64,000 bases of DNA from CAXBDP01 sp963974465 (GCA_049340005.1 JBMPIY010000008.1); one strand, 5' to 3'; positions 8,449-18,302 are shown, counted from the first letter of the stretch. Numbers and translations: made by a program. The notes: generated by a model from the letters alone, not told the origin.

Positions 8449-9771
8449 GTGGACACACCCAAAGATAAGGAAAGTCAAGTTTCATTCGAGGATTTTAAGC
8501 TGAATAAGCAAGTGCTTGATGCAATTGCCGATGCAGGATTAGAGCATCCTACTGAAATTCAAGAGAAAGCCATTCCTCAAATTATGGCTGGCCACGATAT
8601 TTTTGGAATTGCACCTACTGGAACTGGCAAAACTGCAGCTTTCATTCTGCCCATTTTAATGAAGCTTCGCTATCCGCAGGGAGACCATGCTCGAGTACTG
8701 ATATTGGGACCCACGAGGGAGCTTATTTCTCAAGTAGCAGATGAGGCTCGGAAGTTTGCAAAGAATACGGGACTTCGAGTTGTGGAATTGTATGGAGGGA
8801 TTGGCCCGAAAACTCAGATAGAAAATATACAAGCCGGAGCAGATATCATTGTAGCCACTCCAGGGCGCTTTTTGGACATATACAGCCGAGGCGAAATGGT
8901 GGTGAAACTCATCAAAACGCTGATCCTAGACGAAGCAGATAAGATGATGGATATGGGTTTTATGCCTCAGATTAGGCAAATACTAGAAGTAATCCCTACC
9001 AAAAGACAGAATTTGCTCTTTTCGGCTACCATTCCGCAAAAGGTGGAAAAGCTATCAGAAGAGTTTCTGGAATTCCCTGTGAAAGTGCAAGTAGCACTCA
9101 CGCAGACTACTGCAATTACGGTAAGTCAAGAGAAATATCTTACTCCGAATTTGAAAACAAAGATTAACCTATTGCTTCATTTATTGACAACAAATGACGA
9201 TTTCGAAAGAGCAATCGTTTTTGTGAAAAAGCGTGGGCATGCAGATGCTGTGTTCAAATATTTGGAGAGGAAGAATTTGGGTGATGTAAGAGTAATCCAT
9301 GCAAATAAAGGCCAAAATACCCGCATGAATAGCATTGAGGCATTTAAAGCGGGAGGTGTCAGGGTTTTGGTAGCTACAGATGTAATGGCGCGTGGTATCG
9401 ATGTACTAGACGTAAGCCATGTAATCAATTTCGATGTACCATTAATTTATGAAGATTATATCCACAGAATTGGTCGTACTGGCCGTGCTTTCAAATCAGG
9501 TATTTCAATCACTTTTGTGACTCCTGCCGAAGAATACCATTTCGATAGAATAGAGAAGTTGATTAAGCAAAAAGTGCCAATAGCCCATATTCCAAAAGGA
9601 GTAGAAATAGTAAAAACACCAAAGGCAGAAGAGCAAGAAATGCTTCGCGAAATAGACGAGCAAAACCGTAGAGAAAATCCTGAGTTTAAAGGGGCCTTCC
9701 ATGAGAAGAAGGAAAGGAAGTTCAGCAAATCTAAATCAAATAAATCAAAACGAAATCCGAAAAGAAAGTAA
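8449..9771 (+). CDS. DEAD-box ATP-dependent RNA helicase
   Basis: Unwinds RNA duplexes in ribosome assembly, RNA decay or cold adaptation; cytosolic. All motifs are present in order: Q motif FEDFKLN...HPTEIQEKAIP, Walker A APTGTGKT, PTREL, TPGR, DEAD in LDEADKMMDMGF, SAT, ARGIDV and HRIGRTGR. A Lys/Arg/Ser-rich tail of about 30 residues follows and probably binds RNA. Translation must begin at the GTG at 8449, since the next in-frame Met would remove the Q motif. The start codon is 12 bp from that of divergent pyrC, so its promoter must lie inside pyrC. Confidence 0.93.
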   Translation: MDTPKDKESQVSFEDFKLNKQVLDAIADAGLEHPTEIQEKAIPQIMAGHDIFGIAPTGTGKTAAFILPILMKLRYPQGDHARVLILGPTRELISQVADEARKFAKNTGLRVVELYGGIGPKTQIENIQAGADIIVATPGRFLDIYSRGEMVVKLIKTLILDEADKMMDMGFMPQIRQILEVIPTKRQNLLFSATIPQKVEKLSEEFLEFPVKVQVALTQTTAITVSQEKYLTPNLKTKINLLLHLLTTNDDFERAIVFVKKRGHADAVFKYLERKNLGDVRVIHANKGQNTRMNSIEAFKAGGVRVLVATDVMARGIDVLDVSHVINFDVPLIYEDYIHRIGRTGRAFKSGISITFVTPAEEYHFDRIEKLIKQKVPIAHIPKGVEIVKTPKAEEQEMLREIDEQNRRENPEFKGAFHEKKERKFSKSKSNKSKRNPKRK

Positions 9772-9782
9772 TAATTGCCTAT

Positions 9783-10805
9783 CTAATTTTTTGGAATTTC
9801 TGCCCATAGCAAATCAGATGTGCTGCTTTCTTCGATGGCATAAATTTTAGAATCATCTGAGCTTACTGCTATTGCATTTACTTTAGTGTCGAATCGTAAG
9901 GTTTCGTGTTGATTGCCTTCCCAATCATAGATAATTACTTCAGTGTATTTATCAGATGATATAGGAGAATTTAAGTAAATAAAATTAGAAGTTACCGTTC
10001 CAAAGCGAAATCCTCCTTTATTAGTGTTATTAAGTCTTGCTCTACTATTTGATCCATTTTCAACTCCGTCAAAGTCAGGCTTCCAATAGTGCCTCTTGAT
10101 ATGTGATGCTGGAGTATAAGGAACTTCAAATATGTCAAGGTTAGGACTATTAAAAGTGAAATAAAGAATTTTTTTTGATTGATCGGGATGAATTTTTAGC
10201 TTTCCTTGGTAAGCCATAGCTAAGACATTATGACTATACTCAAGTAATTCTTCCCTAAAAGGATAATCAATAATGTAGCTTTCTTCAGTATTGTGGCTAA
10301 CCCTTAGCCTTTTTGGAAATCGACCTGTAGAAATTTGATATCCATTGTCTAATTCAATCATACTAAAAAGATGCCCTTGAATTCGAGGACTAACTGTAAA
10401 ATGACTTACTGAATTATTGACAATATCATTCACAGAAATTTTAAGCAAACTCCTCCTTTGCATATCAAAAAATTGCAGTATTCTATTTGATTTATTGAAA
10501 TCATTAAACACTACCCAATCAGATACCTCATTAGGTCCTTCACCAATCAAGCCGAAAGGAAAGAGTTTATTGTTGTTAATATCAAAAAGAACAAAGTTAT
10601 AGGTGTCACTACCAATTTTTAATATTGCTAGACTGTCTTCCACTAATGAAAGCTGCATTGGCATGACTAGAATTGAGTCAGGGGGATCAATTTTATTGGT
10701 TGTTAATTCTATTATTTCTTTATTCTCAAGTTTGGAAGTTTCTTCTTTAGTTTCAGAACAGCTAAAAAGAAATATGCAAACGATTAAAGGAAGAAAAACT
10801 TTCAT
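9783..10805 (-). CDS. 6-bladed beta-propeller lipoprotein
   Basis: Predicted exported lipoprotein of the Bacteroidota 6-bladed beta-propeller group (TolB-like). The signal starts MKVFLPL and ends IFLFSC; I chose this Met over one seven codons upstream because it gives a standard signal. The mature part has repeated strand motifs typical of the group, such as NNKLFPFGLIGEGPNEVSDW, RILQFFDMQRRSLLKISV and AVSSDDSKIYAI. These proteins are often found near surface or transport systems but have no assigned reaction. Here it stands alone between the helicase and hemB, convergent with the helicase (11 bp gap). Confidence 0.75.
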   Translation of the reverse strand: MKVFLPLIVCIFLFSCSETKEETSKLENKEIIELTTNKIDPPDSILVMPMQLSLVEDSLAILKIGSDTYNFVLFDINNNKLFPFGLIGEGPNEVSDWVVFNDFNKSNRILQFFDMQRRSLLKISVNDIVNNSVSHFTVSPRIQGHLFSMIELDNGYQISTGRFPKRLRVSHNTEESYIIDYPFREELLEYSHNVLAMAYQGKLKIHPDQSKKILYFTFNSPNLDIFEVPYTPASHIKRHYWKPDFDGVENGSNSRARLNNTNKGGFRFGTVTSNFIYLNSPISSDKYTEVIIYDWEGNQHETLRFDTKVNAIAVSSDDSKIYAIEESSTSDLLWAEIPKN

Positions 10806-10923
10806 GAAAAATAGTGAGTTGGCCAATCCAGCATTACGCTGATTTTTACAAATTTTATTAATTGCATTTAAGGTATTTTTAATTTTCTAAAATGACAAGT
10901 TCTTTGCTAATATAATTAAGAGA

Positions 10924-11892
10924 TTAGTTTTTGCTATTCGCCCATTCCTTAGCAAAATAAGTAAGAATAATATCTGCACCAGCGCGCCGCATACTCGTTA
11001 GAGTCTCGTCTATAGCTCTTTGTCGATCGATCCAGCCTCGTTCGGCAGCAGCAGTAATCATGGAATATTCTCCACTTACATTATAGGCTGCTATGGGTAA
11101 TTCAAAATTGTCCTTGAGCAAGCGAATGACATCTAAATAGGCCAAAGCGGGTTTTACCATTAAGAAGTCAGCTCCTTCATCTTCGTCTAGTCGAGCTTCA
11201 ATCAAAGCTTCATTTCTATTAGCTGGGTTCATTTGGTATGTTTTCTTATCACCAAATTTGGGTGCGGAGTCTAAGGCGTCGCGGAATGGCCCATAAAATG
11301 CGCTAGCATATTTGGCCGTATAGCTCATGATAGAAGTTTCAGTAAAGCCATTATCATCCAAAAGCTCACGAATATAGCCCACTCGCCCATCCATCATATC
11401 CGATGGCCCAAGTATATCGATACCGCAATCTGCTTGTGCCAAAGCCATATTTCCAAGTATTTCTAAACTTTCGTCATTTAGGATTTTGCCATTTTCTACC
11501 AATCCGTCGTGGCCATCGCTACTGTAGGGATCCATCGCTACGTCTGTCATAATGCAAGCTTCAGGAAATTGCTTTTTGATTTCTCTGAGTGCTTGCAAAT
11601 AGAAAAAATTAGGATCGTAGCTTTTAGTGGCAATTTTATCTTTGTACTTCTCATCCACTACAGGAAATACATCGAAAGTCATAATTCCTAAATTCATACA
11701 TTGCTCGATTTCTTTCAGCATGTGATCCAATGAATAGCGGTAGATGCCGGGCATAGAATTCACCTCGATTTTCCTCCCGCTTCCTTCCAACAAAAACAGT
11801 GGGAGGATAAGATTTGCAGCTTGGAGTTGCGTTTCCTGCACCATATTTCTGATGGCAGCTGATTTGCGATTGCGACGAGGACGTTGATTCAT
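10924..11892 (-). CDS. hemB: Delta-aminolevulinic acid dehydratase (porphobilinogen synthase)
   Basis: Condenses two 5-aminolevulinate molecules to porphobilinogen in heme synthesis; cytosolic. The 322 residues carry the two active-site lysines, Lys194 in SYTAKYASAFYGPFRDA and Lys247 in DFLMVKPALAYLD. The segment TDVAMDPYSSDGHDG lacks the cysteines of zinc-dependent enzymes, so this is a magnesium-type enzyme (inference from family knowledge). GPSDMMDGRVGYIR is also canonical. Length is normal. It is apparently monocistronic, with 303 bp to the divergent protease gene. Confidence 0.95.
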   Translation of the reverse strand: MNQRPRRNRKSAAIRNMVQETQLQAANLILPLFLLEGSGRKIEVNSMPGIYRYSLDHMLKEIEQCMNLGIMTFDVFPVVDEKYKDKIATKSYDPNFFYLQALREIKKQFPEACIMTDVAMDPYSSDGHDGLVENGKILNDESLEILGNMALAQADCGIDILGPSDMMDGRVGYIRELLDDNGFTETSIMSYTAKYASAFYGPFRDALDSAPKFGDKKTYQMNPANRNEALIEARLDEDEGADFLMVKPALAYLDVIRLLKDNFELPIAAYNVSGEYSMITAAAERGWIDRQRAIDETLTSMRRAGADIILTYFAKEWANSKN

Positions 11893-12195
11893 GTTCTTTA
11901 ATTTTTTGCTAAATTAAGCATTGAAGGTATGTTTTAATAATAAGCTTTGTCTGGCCGAAGTTAAATGACAAGGGAATCTTGAAACGAGATTTTTTCTAAC
12001 AGCTTCCATTTCCCTTTTGTCATCAAAATAGCACCTTATAAGTTAAGTAAATTTCTTAATTGAATTTCTTGCATCATTTTTGAACAATTGGCGTTTTATT
12101 AGGGTAAAGAAAATTGAAAATTCCCTTCGTGGTTTTAGATTGGACAATCAGATTTTTAAAAATTCCCTCATTAAGAATTATTACAAATATTTTAT
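11893..12195. other. Divergent intergenic region hemB / protease
   Basis: AT-rich spacer of 303 bp between two divergent starts. On the hemB side a TAATTTAG on the minus strand is one base off the -7 consensus. No ORF, hairpin or RNA gene is evident. Confidence 0.4.
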
Positions 12196-14241
12196 ATGAA
12201 AAGATTAAGCATATTTTTTAGTCTAATAGCTATTCTGTCTTTCAGTGCATTTGCGCAAACGCAAAATAGCGAGCCTTTGGAGGTTTTACAGCCAACAGAA
12301 GCTCAAATGAAACAAACAGTAGTAGTTACCAATCTTCTAAACAATTACCATTATCGCAAAACGCCACTTTCGGATTCTCTATCACAAGTGGTTTTCGATC
12401 AATACTTATCCTCTTTGGACAATGGTAAATTGTATTTCCAGCAATCCGACATAGATGCTTTTCAGCGATACAAGCTGCGTTTGGATGATGACTTAAAAAG
12501 AGGAAATCTAGAAGCGGCTTATGTGATGTTTGAAATATTCCGTCAGCGAATGATGGATAGAATGGTATTTTTGAATGAAGTGCTTGATGAAGGATTCGAT
12601 TTCACACAGAATGAATTTTTTGATACCAAAGAAGAAAATGAAACCTATGCGAGTAGCCTTGAGGAATGGAATGAGCGTTGGAGAAAATATATGAAGTTGC
12701 AAGCACTGAATTTGATGCTAGCTGATCGAGATTATGAAAGTGCAAAAGAAGTACTAAAAAAGAGATATAACACAATTAGCAGAACGTTAAGACAATACAG
12801 AAGTGAAGATGTATTTCAGATTTATATGAATGCATTGACCGAGTCATTCGATCCGCATACCAGTTATTTCTCGCCAATTACAGCAGAGAAATTCCAAGAG
12901 GAGATGAGTTTGACTTTTGAGGGAATCGGTGCAAGACTGCAAATGGAAGATGAATACACCAAGATCGTAGAAATAATCGCAGGTGGACCTGCATTCAAAA
13001 GTAAGGAGCTGCAAGCGAATGACTTGATAGTAGGTGTTGGTCAAGGCGAAGATGGTGAAGTTGAAGATGTAGTTGGTTGGAGGCTTGATGATGTTGTCGC
13101 TCTGATTAAAGGGCCAAAAGGCACCAAAGTAAGGTTGAAAATCAAGCCGGGTGAAGGTGGAATTAATGCGCCTCCAATGGAAATTGTGCTAGAAAGAGAC
13201 GAGATTAAATTAGAAGATGAGGCTGCAAAAGCTGAGTTGTTGCAAGTGGAAAGAAATGGAAGAAACTATAATGTAGGAGTAATTACCATCCCTAATTTCT
13301 ACATGGATTTTGAGGCAGCATCTAAAGGCGATCCAAACTACCGAAGTACCACTCGCGACGTGAAGAAGCTAATTACCGAACTGCAAGAACAAAATGTTGA
13401 AGGAATTATTATTGACTTAAGAAGAAATGGTGGAGGAGCTTTGCTTGAAGCAATTCAGCTTTCAGGCTTATTTGTAAATCAGGGTCCGGTAGTTCAAATA
13501 CGTAGTGGGAATGGCGCTGTTAGAGTGGAAGAAGATGATACTCCTGATGTATTTTATGATGGTCCGCTAGGTGTATTGGTGGATAGATTCTCTGCTTCAG
13601 CTTCTGAGATTTTTGCTGGTGCGATCCAAGATTACAAACGTGGAGTGGTAATGGGCGAAACAACTTTTGGAAAAGGTACAGTACAAAATGTGATAGACCT
13701 AGAAACTTATCTACCACAAGAAAGAGATAAACTAGGTCAATTGAAATTCACGCTTGGTATGTATTATAGAGTGAATGGTGAAAGTACTCAACGTAGAGGT
13801 GTAGTGCCTGATGTTAGTCTTCCTTCGATAATGGGACCTGATGAATTTGGCGAAAGCTCAAGACCAAATGCATTACCATTTGAAAAAATTAACCAAGCGA
13901 AGTTCAAGCCGAATAATAAAATTGATTCTGAATTGGTAAAAAGCTTAAATAGCTATTTTGAAAACAGGCTCAAAAATGAGCAAGACCTAAATAACTTGCT
14001 TGCTGAAATTGAAGATATCAAAAAGGAAAGAGCTGAAACCCGTATTTCACTGAACTTGGAAGAACGCCAAGATCAAATGAAATTGGCTGAGCAAATTAGA
14101 ACTGCTAGAAACAAACTGAGTGGTAATGTTGGCTCCAGCGAGATCCGAAATGTGAAAGATAAGGAACCACTTACTAATGACATTTACTTGAAAGAATCAG
14201 TGATGATTATGAGTGAAATGTTATTCCGAAAGGTTGGTTAA
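12196..14241 (+). CDS. prc: Tail-specific (Prc/CtpA-type) periplasmic protease, S41 family
   Basis: Serine-lysine protease that trims or degrades envelope proteins from their C-terminus. The 681 residues start with a signal peptide cleaved near AFAQT. An N-terminal helical Prc-type domain follows, then a PDZ domain at about 225-310 (SLTFEGIGARLQME). The S41 catalytic core has Ser468 in FSASASEIFAG and Lys493 in TTFGKGTVQ, 25 residues apart as in E. coli Prc. The C-terminal extension is charged and helical. Size and layout match Prc rather than the shorter CtpA proteins. A terminator follows. Confidence 0.93.
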   Translation: MKRLSIFFSLIAILSFSAFAQTQNSEPLEVLQPTEAQMKQTVVVTNLLNNYHYRKTPLSDSLSQVVFDQYLSSLDNGKLYFQQSDIDAFQRYKLRLDDDLKRGNLEAAYVMFEIFRQRMMDRMVFLNEVLDEGFDFTQNEFFDTKEENETYASSLEEWNERWRKYMKLQALNLMLADRDYESAKEVLKKRYNTISRTLRQYRSEDVFQIYMNALTESFDPHTSYFSPITAEKFQEEMSLTFEGIGARLQMEDEYTKIVEIIAGGPAFKSKELQANDLIVGVGQGEDGEVEDVVGWRLDDVVALIKGPKGTKVRLKIKPGEGGINAPPMEIVLERDEIKLEDEAAKAELLQVERNGRNYNVGVITIPNFYMDFEAASKGDPNYRSTTRDVKKLITELQEQNVEGIIIDLRRNGGGALLEAIQLSGLFVNQGPVVQIRSGNGAVRVEEDDTPDVFYDGPLGVLVDRFSASASEIFAGAIQDYKRGVVMGETTFGKGTVQNVIDLETYLPQERDKLGQLKFTLGMYYRVNGESTQRRGVVPDVSLPSIMGPDEFGESSRPNALPFEKINQAKFKPNNKIDSELVKSLNSYFENRLKNEQDLNNLLAEIEDIKKERAETRISLNLEERQDQMKLAEQIRTARNKLSGNVGSSEIRNVKDKEPLTNDIYLKESVMIMSEMLFRKVG

Positions 14242-14251
14242 ACATTCTTTA

Positions 14252-14277
14252 AAAGGTGCTTTAAGCACCTTTTTTTA
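14252..14277 (+). terminator. Rho-independent terminator after the Prc-type protease gene
   Basis: Stem AAAGGTGCTT/AAGCACCTTT with a minimal loop and a T run, 10 bases after the stop codon. Confidence 0.85.
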
Positions 14278-14330
14278 TTTTGTAGCTTGCTGTCGAAAGA
14301 AAATAGCTATTTTCAATAAATTTTAGGTTT

Positions 14331-15971
14331 ATGAAAAATTCATCCAATCACAAATCGACTTTTGGTGGGATTTGTTTACTATTTGCGGCCTTATTCTTAT
14401 TCCCTTGTTTGAGTGCGCAAGCATTGCAGGAGCCAGATGCATTAAGTGCGGATTGGCATCGAGAAAGAAGAAATGAGCTTCGTAAAATAATGCCTGAAAA
14501 CTCTGTTGCTGTACTTTTCTCGAATCCCGTTCGCAATAGAGCCAATGATGTTGATTACGACTATCATCAAGATCCTGACTTTTATTATCTCACAGGCTAT
14601 AAGGAACCTCATTCTGTTCTATTGATTTTTTCTGAAAATCAAACTGATGCAAATGGGAATCAATTTGATGAGATACTTTTTGCGCAAGAACGAAATCCGC
14701 AAGCCGAAATGTGGAATGGACGAAGATTAGGCGTAGATGGTGTAAAGGAAAAGCTAGGATTCAAAATGGCTTTTAACGGTAAAGATTTCAAAGATTTGCC
14801 AATCAATTTCAGTAATTTCGATAAGGTGCTTTTTTTCAATTTCTTCAATGATGTGCGAGATTCTAGGGATGGAGCAGATTTATTTGATTTGATAAATTCC
14901 TTCAAGGAGAAAGCAAGCTTTCCAGCTAATTACAGTGCAGATAAGCAAAGGCTTTATAATCTTATAAGAACCACTGATGCTAAAAATCACAGCAATGTAG
15001 CCTCCACTATTGACAGATCTTTGAGTATGAACGAAAGCTTGAAAGAGGATAAAATACTTTCAGATTACACATTGAATCCAAATCCGGAGATCAGATTAAA
15101 AATAGCGCAAGAATTACCTGAGGATAATTTGGATGGAACTGCGCTTGCTGGATTGATGGGTCAGTTGAGAGAAATTAAAACACCTGAAGAAGTCGATTTG
15201 ATGAGAAAGGCGGTAAGCATTAGTGCTCAAGGCCAAATTGAAGTGATGAAATCTATGCATCCGGATATGTCAGAGCGGGAGGTTCAAGGAATTCACGAAT
15301 TTGTATACAAGAAATATGGATCAGAAGCGGTTGGATATAGCTCTATAGTGGGAGCGGGAGAAAACGGATGTATTCTACATTACATCGAAAATAGTGACAC
15401 CCAAGTTGGCGATAGACTAGTACTTATGGATTTGGGGGCACAATACAGAGGCTATACAGCCGATGTAACCCGTACAATTCCTGCAAATGGAAAATTTACA
15501 CCAGAGGAAAGAGCCATTTACGATTTGGTATATGCAGCGCAAGAAGCAGGGTTTGCGGAATGTACTCCAGGTAATAATTTTAGAGCACCTCACCTTGCAG
15601 CAGCAAAAGTGATTAACGAGGGCCTAGTAAAATTGGGCATCATAAAGGAAGGCCAACGTCATTCTTATTTTCCTCATGGTACCTCGCATTATTTGGGATT
15701 AGATGTGCACGATAGGGGTACCGGTGGCGTATTTAAGCCAAATACGGTAATAACTGTGGAGCCTGGTATTTATATTCCAGAAGGAAGCCCTTGTGATGAG
15801 AAATGGTGGGGAATAGCCGTACGAATTGAGGACGATGTATTGATAACAGAAAAGGGATGGGAAAATCTATCAGCAGCAACTCCAAGAAAATCTAACGAAA
15901 TTGAAGCAATGATGCAGCAAGAAGGTATTTTTAGCAAAATAAGTCTCCCAAACGTAAATGATATAAAGTAA
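14331..15971 (+). CDS. pepP: Xaa-Pro aminopeptidase (M24B), exported
   Basis: Removes N-terminal residues that precede proline, using two metal ions. The 546-residue chain has an exported N-terminus (hydrophobic stretch up to about residue 30, LSAQA), an aminopeptidase P N-terminal domain at about 40-190 (NRANDVDYDYHQDPDFYYLTG), an insertion, and an M24 pita-bread catalytic domain at about 290-530. Metal ligands are visible in DLGAQYRGYTADVTRT (two Asp), HGTSHYLGLDVHD (His), EPGIYIPEG (Glu) and VRIEDDVLIT (Glu). It is longer than E. coli PepP because of the signal and insertion, and it probably acts in the periplasm. Confidence 0.9.
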   Translation: MKNSSNHKSTFGGICLLFAALFLFPCLSAQALQEPDALSADWHRERRNELRKIMPENSVAVLFSNPVRNRANDVDYDYHQDPDFYYLTGYKEPHSVLLIFSENQTDANGNQFDEILFAQERNPQAEMWNGRRLGVDGVKEKLGFKMAFNGKDFKDLPINFSNFDKVLFFNFFNDVRDSRDGADLFDLINSFKEKASFPANYSADKQRLYNLIRTTDAKNHSNVASTIDRSLSMNESLKEDKILSDYTLNPNPEIRLKIAQELPEDNLDGTALAGLMGQLREIKTPEEVDLMRKAVSISAQGQIEVMKSMHPDMSEREVQGIHEFVYKKYGSEAVGYSSIVGAGENGCILHYIENSDTQVGDRLVLMDLGAQYRGYTADVTRTIPANGKFTPEERAIYDLVYAAQEAGFAECTPGNNFRAPHLAAAKVINEGLVKLGIIKEGQRHSYFPHGTSHYLGLDVHDRGTGGVFKPNTVITVEPGIYIPEGSPCDEKWWGIAVRIEDDVLITEKGWENLSAATPRKSNEIEAMMQQEGIFSKISLPNVNDIK

Positions 15972-16035
15972 TATCATCATTACTCAGTCAATGGAGCTTT
16001 TTTCATTGGCTGAATTGCTCATTTTGTGACCAATT

Positions 16036-17154
16036 ATGGCCAATAAACTCACGATTTTACAAATAGTTACTCGAAGGCAATATCGGGGAGCTGAAATGTT
16101 TGCATCCAAACTGAGTGAGGGTTTGGTTGGTCAAGGGCATAGAGTAATTTTTCTCGGTTTATATCCTCCACCTCCCGTCGATTTGCAACCTCAAGGTGCG
16201 GAATGCCAAGACCTAAATGGAGATAGCTCTGCTTTTATTTCACCCAAATTATTAAAGGAGCTCAAGCAATTTATAGCTGAGTATAAGCCTGATATTATTC
16301 AAGCTAATGGCTCTGATACTTTGAAATATTCAGCTCTTTGCAAGCGGCATTTCCCACAAATACCGCTAATCTATAGACTAATTTCAATGCCATCTTATTG
16401 GATGGGAACCAATCCATTTAAGCGAATGGTGTATTGCTTTTTTTATAGCAAAACAAATTTCGTAACTGGAGTTGGCAGGCCAGCTATCGATCAATTGGTG
16501 GAACTGATGAACTATCCTCCCGCCAAAACCAACGTGATTTATCGTGGAGTGGACGAGTATTTATTTGATAAAGATTCTTGTAGACAAACGCTTGGAGCCG
16601 AATTGAATATTCCACAAACTGCGAAAGTTTTAATTACTGTGGGTGCACTAAAGGACGAAAAGGATCATCATTTTATGATTGATGCTTTCGCACAAATGAA
16701 TCACCATGATAAAGAACTGCACTTGATCCTGTTGGGAGAAGGTGATCTGAAAATGGATTTAATGGCAAAATGTAAATCTAGTGGCTTTGGAAATAAAGTT
16801 CATTTTGTCGGCTTTAAGGATAATGTAGGGGAATGGCTCGCGGGCGCAGATTTATTTTTGTTGACAAGTAAAATAGAAGGAGTACCTGGTGTAGTTCTCG
16901 AGGCTGCAATCCAAAAACTGCCTGCGCTTGCAATTGACGTTGGAGGAGTGCGGGAGGTTATCGAACACATGATAACCGGAATTGCCTTGCCTGAAAGGGA
17001 GGTGAAGTCTTTCGCATTTAAAGCAGATTATCTGCTAAGCCAGCCTGCTTTATTAGCTGAAATGGGAACAAATGCCCGCCAATTGGTTGTCAATAAATTT
17101 GGTTTATCTCGCGCTGTTAGAGAGTTTGAAGAACTTTATTTACAATTGCTTTGA
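16036..17154 (+). CDS. Glycosyltransferase family 4 (GT-B fold)
   Basis: Cytosolic or membrane-associated retaining glycosyltransferase; the sugar donor and acceptor cannot be told from sequence. The 372 residues have an N-terminal acceptor domain (ILQIVTRRQYRGAEMFASKL) and a C-terminal GT1/4 donor domain with VGALKDEKDHHFMIDAF, LLGEGDLK, VHFVGFKDNVGEWLAGADLFLL and the nucleotide-sugar motif EGVPGVVLEAA. It stands alone, not in a polysaccharide cluster, and converges with the DUF192 gene with a 2 bp gap. Confidence 0.88.
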   Translation: MANKLTILQIVTRRQYRGAEMFASKLSEGLVGQGHRVIFLGLYPPPPVDLQPQGAECQDLNGDSSAFISPKLLKELKQFIAEYKPDIIQANGSDTLKYSALCKRHFPQIPLIYRLISMPSYWMGTNPFKRMVYCFFYSKTNFVTGVGRPAIDQLVELMNYPPAKTNVIYRGVDEYLFDKDSCRQTLGAELNIPQTAKVLITVGALKDEKDHHFMIDAFAQMNHHDKELHLILLGEGDLKMDLMAKCKSSGFGNKVHFVGFKDNVGEWLAGADLFLLTSKIEGVPGVVLEAAIQKLPALAIDVGGVREVIEHMITGIALPEREVKSFAFKADYLLSQPALLAEMGTNARQLVVNKFGLSRAVREFEELYLQLL

Positions 17155-17156
17155 GT

Positions 17157-17708
17157 TTAGTCTCTTGTGTATTCGATTATATCGCCTTCAGCAATTCCAT
17201 ATTTTTGACAAAAGCCGGCGAGAGTTTCCACTACGAACATTGCAGGAAATTCAGACGGTAAAGTTTCTTCTGAATAGGGAGTTGCATTACGATATATCTT
17301 CACAATTTCACCACTTTTATTCGCATACATAATATCCAACGAAAGGCGGGTATTACTCATCCAAAAACCTTGTTCTTCCTCTTTGTCAAAAATAAACAGC
17401 ATTCCTTGGCTTTCAGTCATGGTAGTACGATACATCAGACCTTGTGCTCTTTTGATGTCATCATCAGCTATTTCAATATCAATTTTACGAATTTCAGTGC
17501 CATCTGCTTTTTTGAAAACTAGTTCGCCTTGCTTCTTAAATACAGGCTCAGTTTTGAGACTTGATGTGTCCTCATTGCTGCCTTCATAAAAGCTCAAAAC
17601 TGAATAAATAATCATTAAGAGAATTAAAATTGCAGCAAAAATTATGGTCTTTTTACTTGTGCTTTTCTTGGCCGCAGGTCTTTGGATATATGGTTTTTTC
17701 TCTCTCAT
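17157..17708 (-). CDS. DUF192 family membrane-anchored protein
   Basis: Function unknown. Basic residues 1-20 precede a hydrophobic anchor at about 22-43 (IIFAAILILLMIIYSVLSF), and the DUF192 domain occupies about 65-180 with IEIADDDIKRAQGLMYR, MLFIFDKEEEQGFWMSNT and the ending VVETLAGFCQKYGI. DUF192 proteins are small beta-rich envelope or secreted proteins without a proven activity. Three bases separate it from the upstream His-rich lipoprotein gene, so the two form an operon. Confidence 0.88.
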   Translation of the reverse strand: MREKKPYIQRPAAKKSTSKKTIIFAAILILLMIIYSVLSFYEGSNEDTSSLKTEPVFKKQGELVFKKADGTEIRKIDIEIADDDIKRAQGLMYRTTMTESQGMLFIFDKEEEQGFWMSNTRLSLDIMYANKSGEIVKIYRNATPYSEETLPSEFPAMFVVETLAGFCQKYGIAEGDIIEYTRD

Positions 17709-17711
17709 AAT

Positions 17712-18242
17712 TTATTCTTCTATTTCCTCAGTGGCATTACTAAAATATTGTTGGCATTGGGTAAGTAATTGCTCAGCTTTAGCTTGGATAGTTTGGATAA
17801 TGTTTCTTTGTTCTTTTTGCAATTCAAGCATTTGCTCTGGCAAGATTTCAACTTCTGGGCCATTACTTTCATGCGTATGATCGTGGTCATGATCTTCTTC
17901 GCCAGGAATTTCAACCTCTACAAATTCAACTTTCCAGTTCGTAAGTTCCTCTTCTAGAATTTCAATTTCAAGCAAAAGCCCTTTAATTTTCTCTACTTCC
18001 TCCTGAGCTATTTCATCTGATTGGCTTTCGCTATTATTAGAAAGTGCTACTTGCATAAAATTTTTATGCTCAGCAATCTGCGCCATTAATCCATCTACTT
18101 GGCCTTGAGTGGCATAAGCTTCATTGTGGATAGTTTTAGCTTCACTTAATGTTGCCATTTCTTCTTCACTTAATTCACCACCACTGCAAGCAATTATGGT
18201 TGATATGAAGAAGAATGATAAAAGTACCTTGAATTTATTCAT
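17712..18242 (-). CDS. Coiled-coil lipoprotein with a His-rich segment
   Basis: I do not recognise this 176-residue protein. The signal ends TIIACSGG, so it is a lipoprotein with lipid Cys19. The mature part is highly acidic and mostly helical (heptad-like stretches at about 28-105 and 130-170). They are separated by a His/Asp/Glu-rich linker EEDHDHDHTHESNG at about 115-128, which could bind Zn, Ni or Cu. It is transcribed with the DUF192 gene. A metal-buffer or structural envelope role is possible but unproven. Confidence 0.65.
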   Translation of the reverse strand: MNKFKVLLSFFFISTIIACSGGELSEEEMATLSEAKTIHNEAYATQGQVDGLMAQIAEHKNFMQVALSNNSESQSDEIAQEEVEKIKGLLLEIEILEEELTNWKVEFVEVEIPGEEDHDHDHTHESNGPEVEILPEQMLELQKEQRNIIQTIQAKAEQLLTQCQQYFSNATEEIEE

Positions 18243-18302
18243 AGCTGCTATTTAATGTAGCTTAAGACAAATTTACTAATTTATCTATTGTAAGTATTAA
18301 CT

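Noticed and set aside
15975..16013. Imperfect inverted repeat after the aminopeptidase gene as a terminator
   Set aside because: The T tract lies in the loop rather than after the stem, so it is not a standard terminator.
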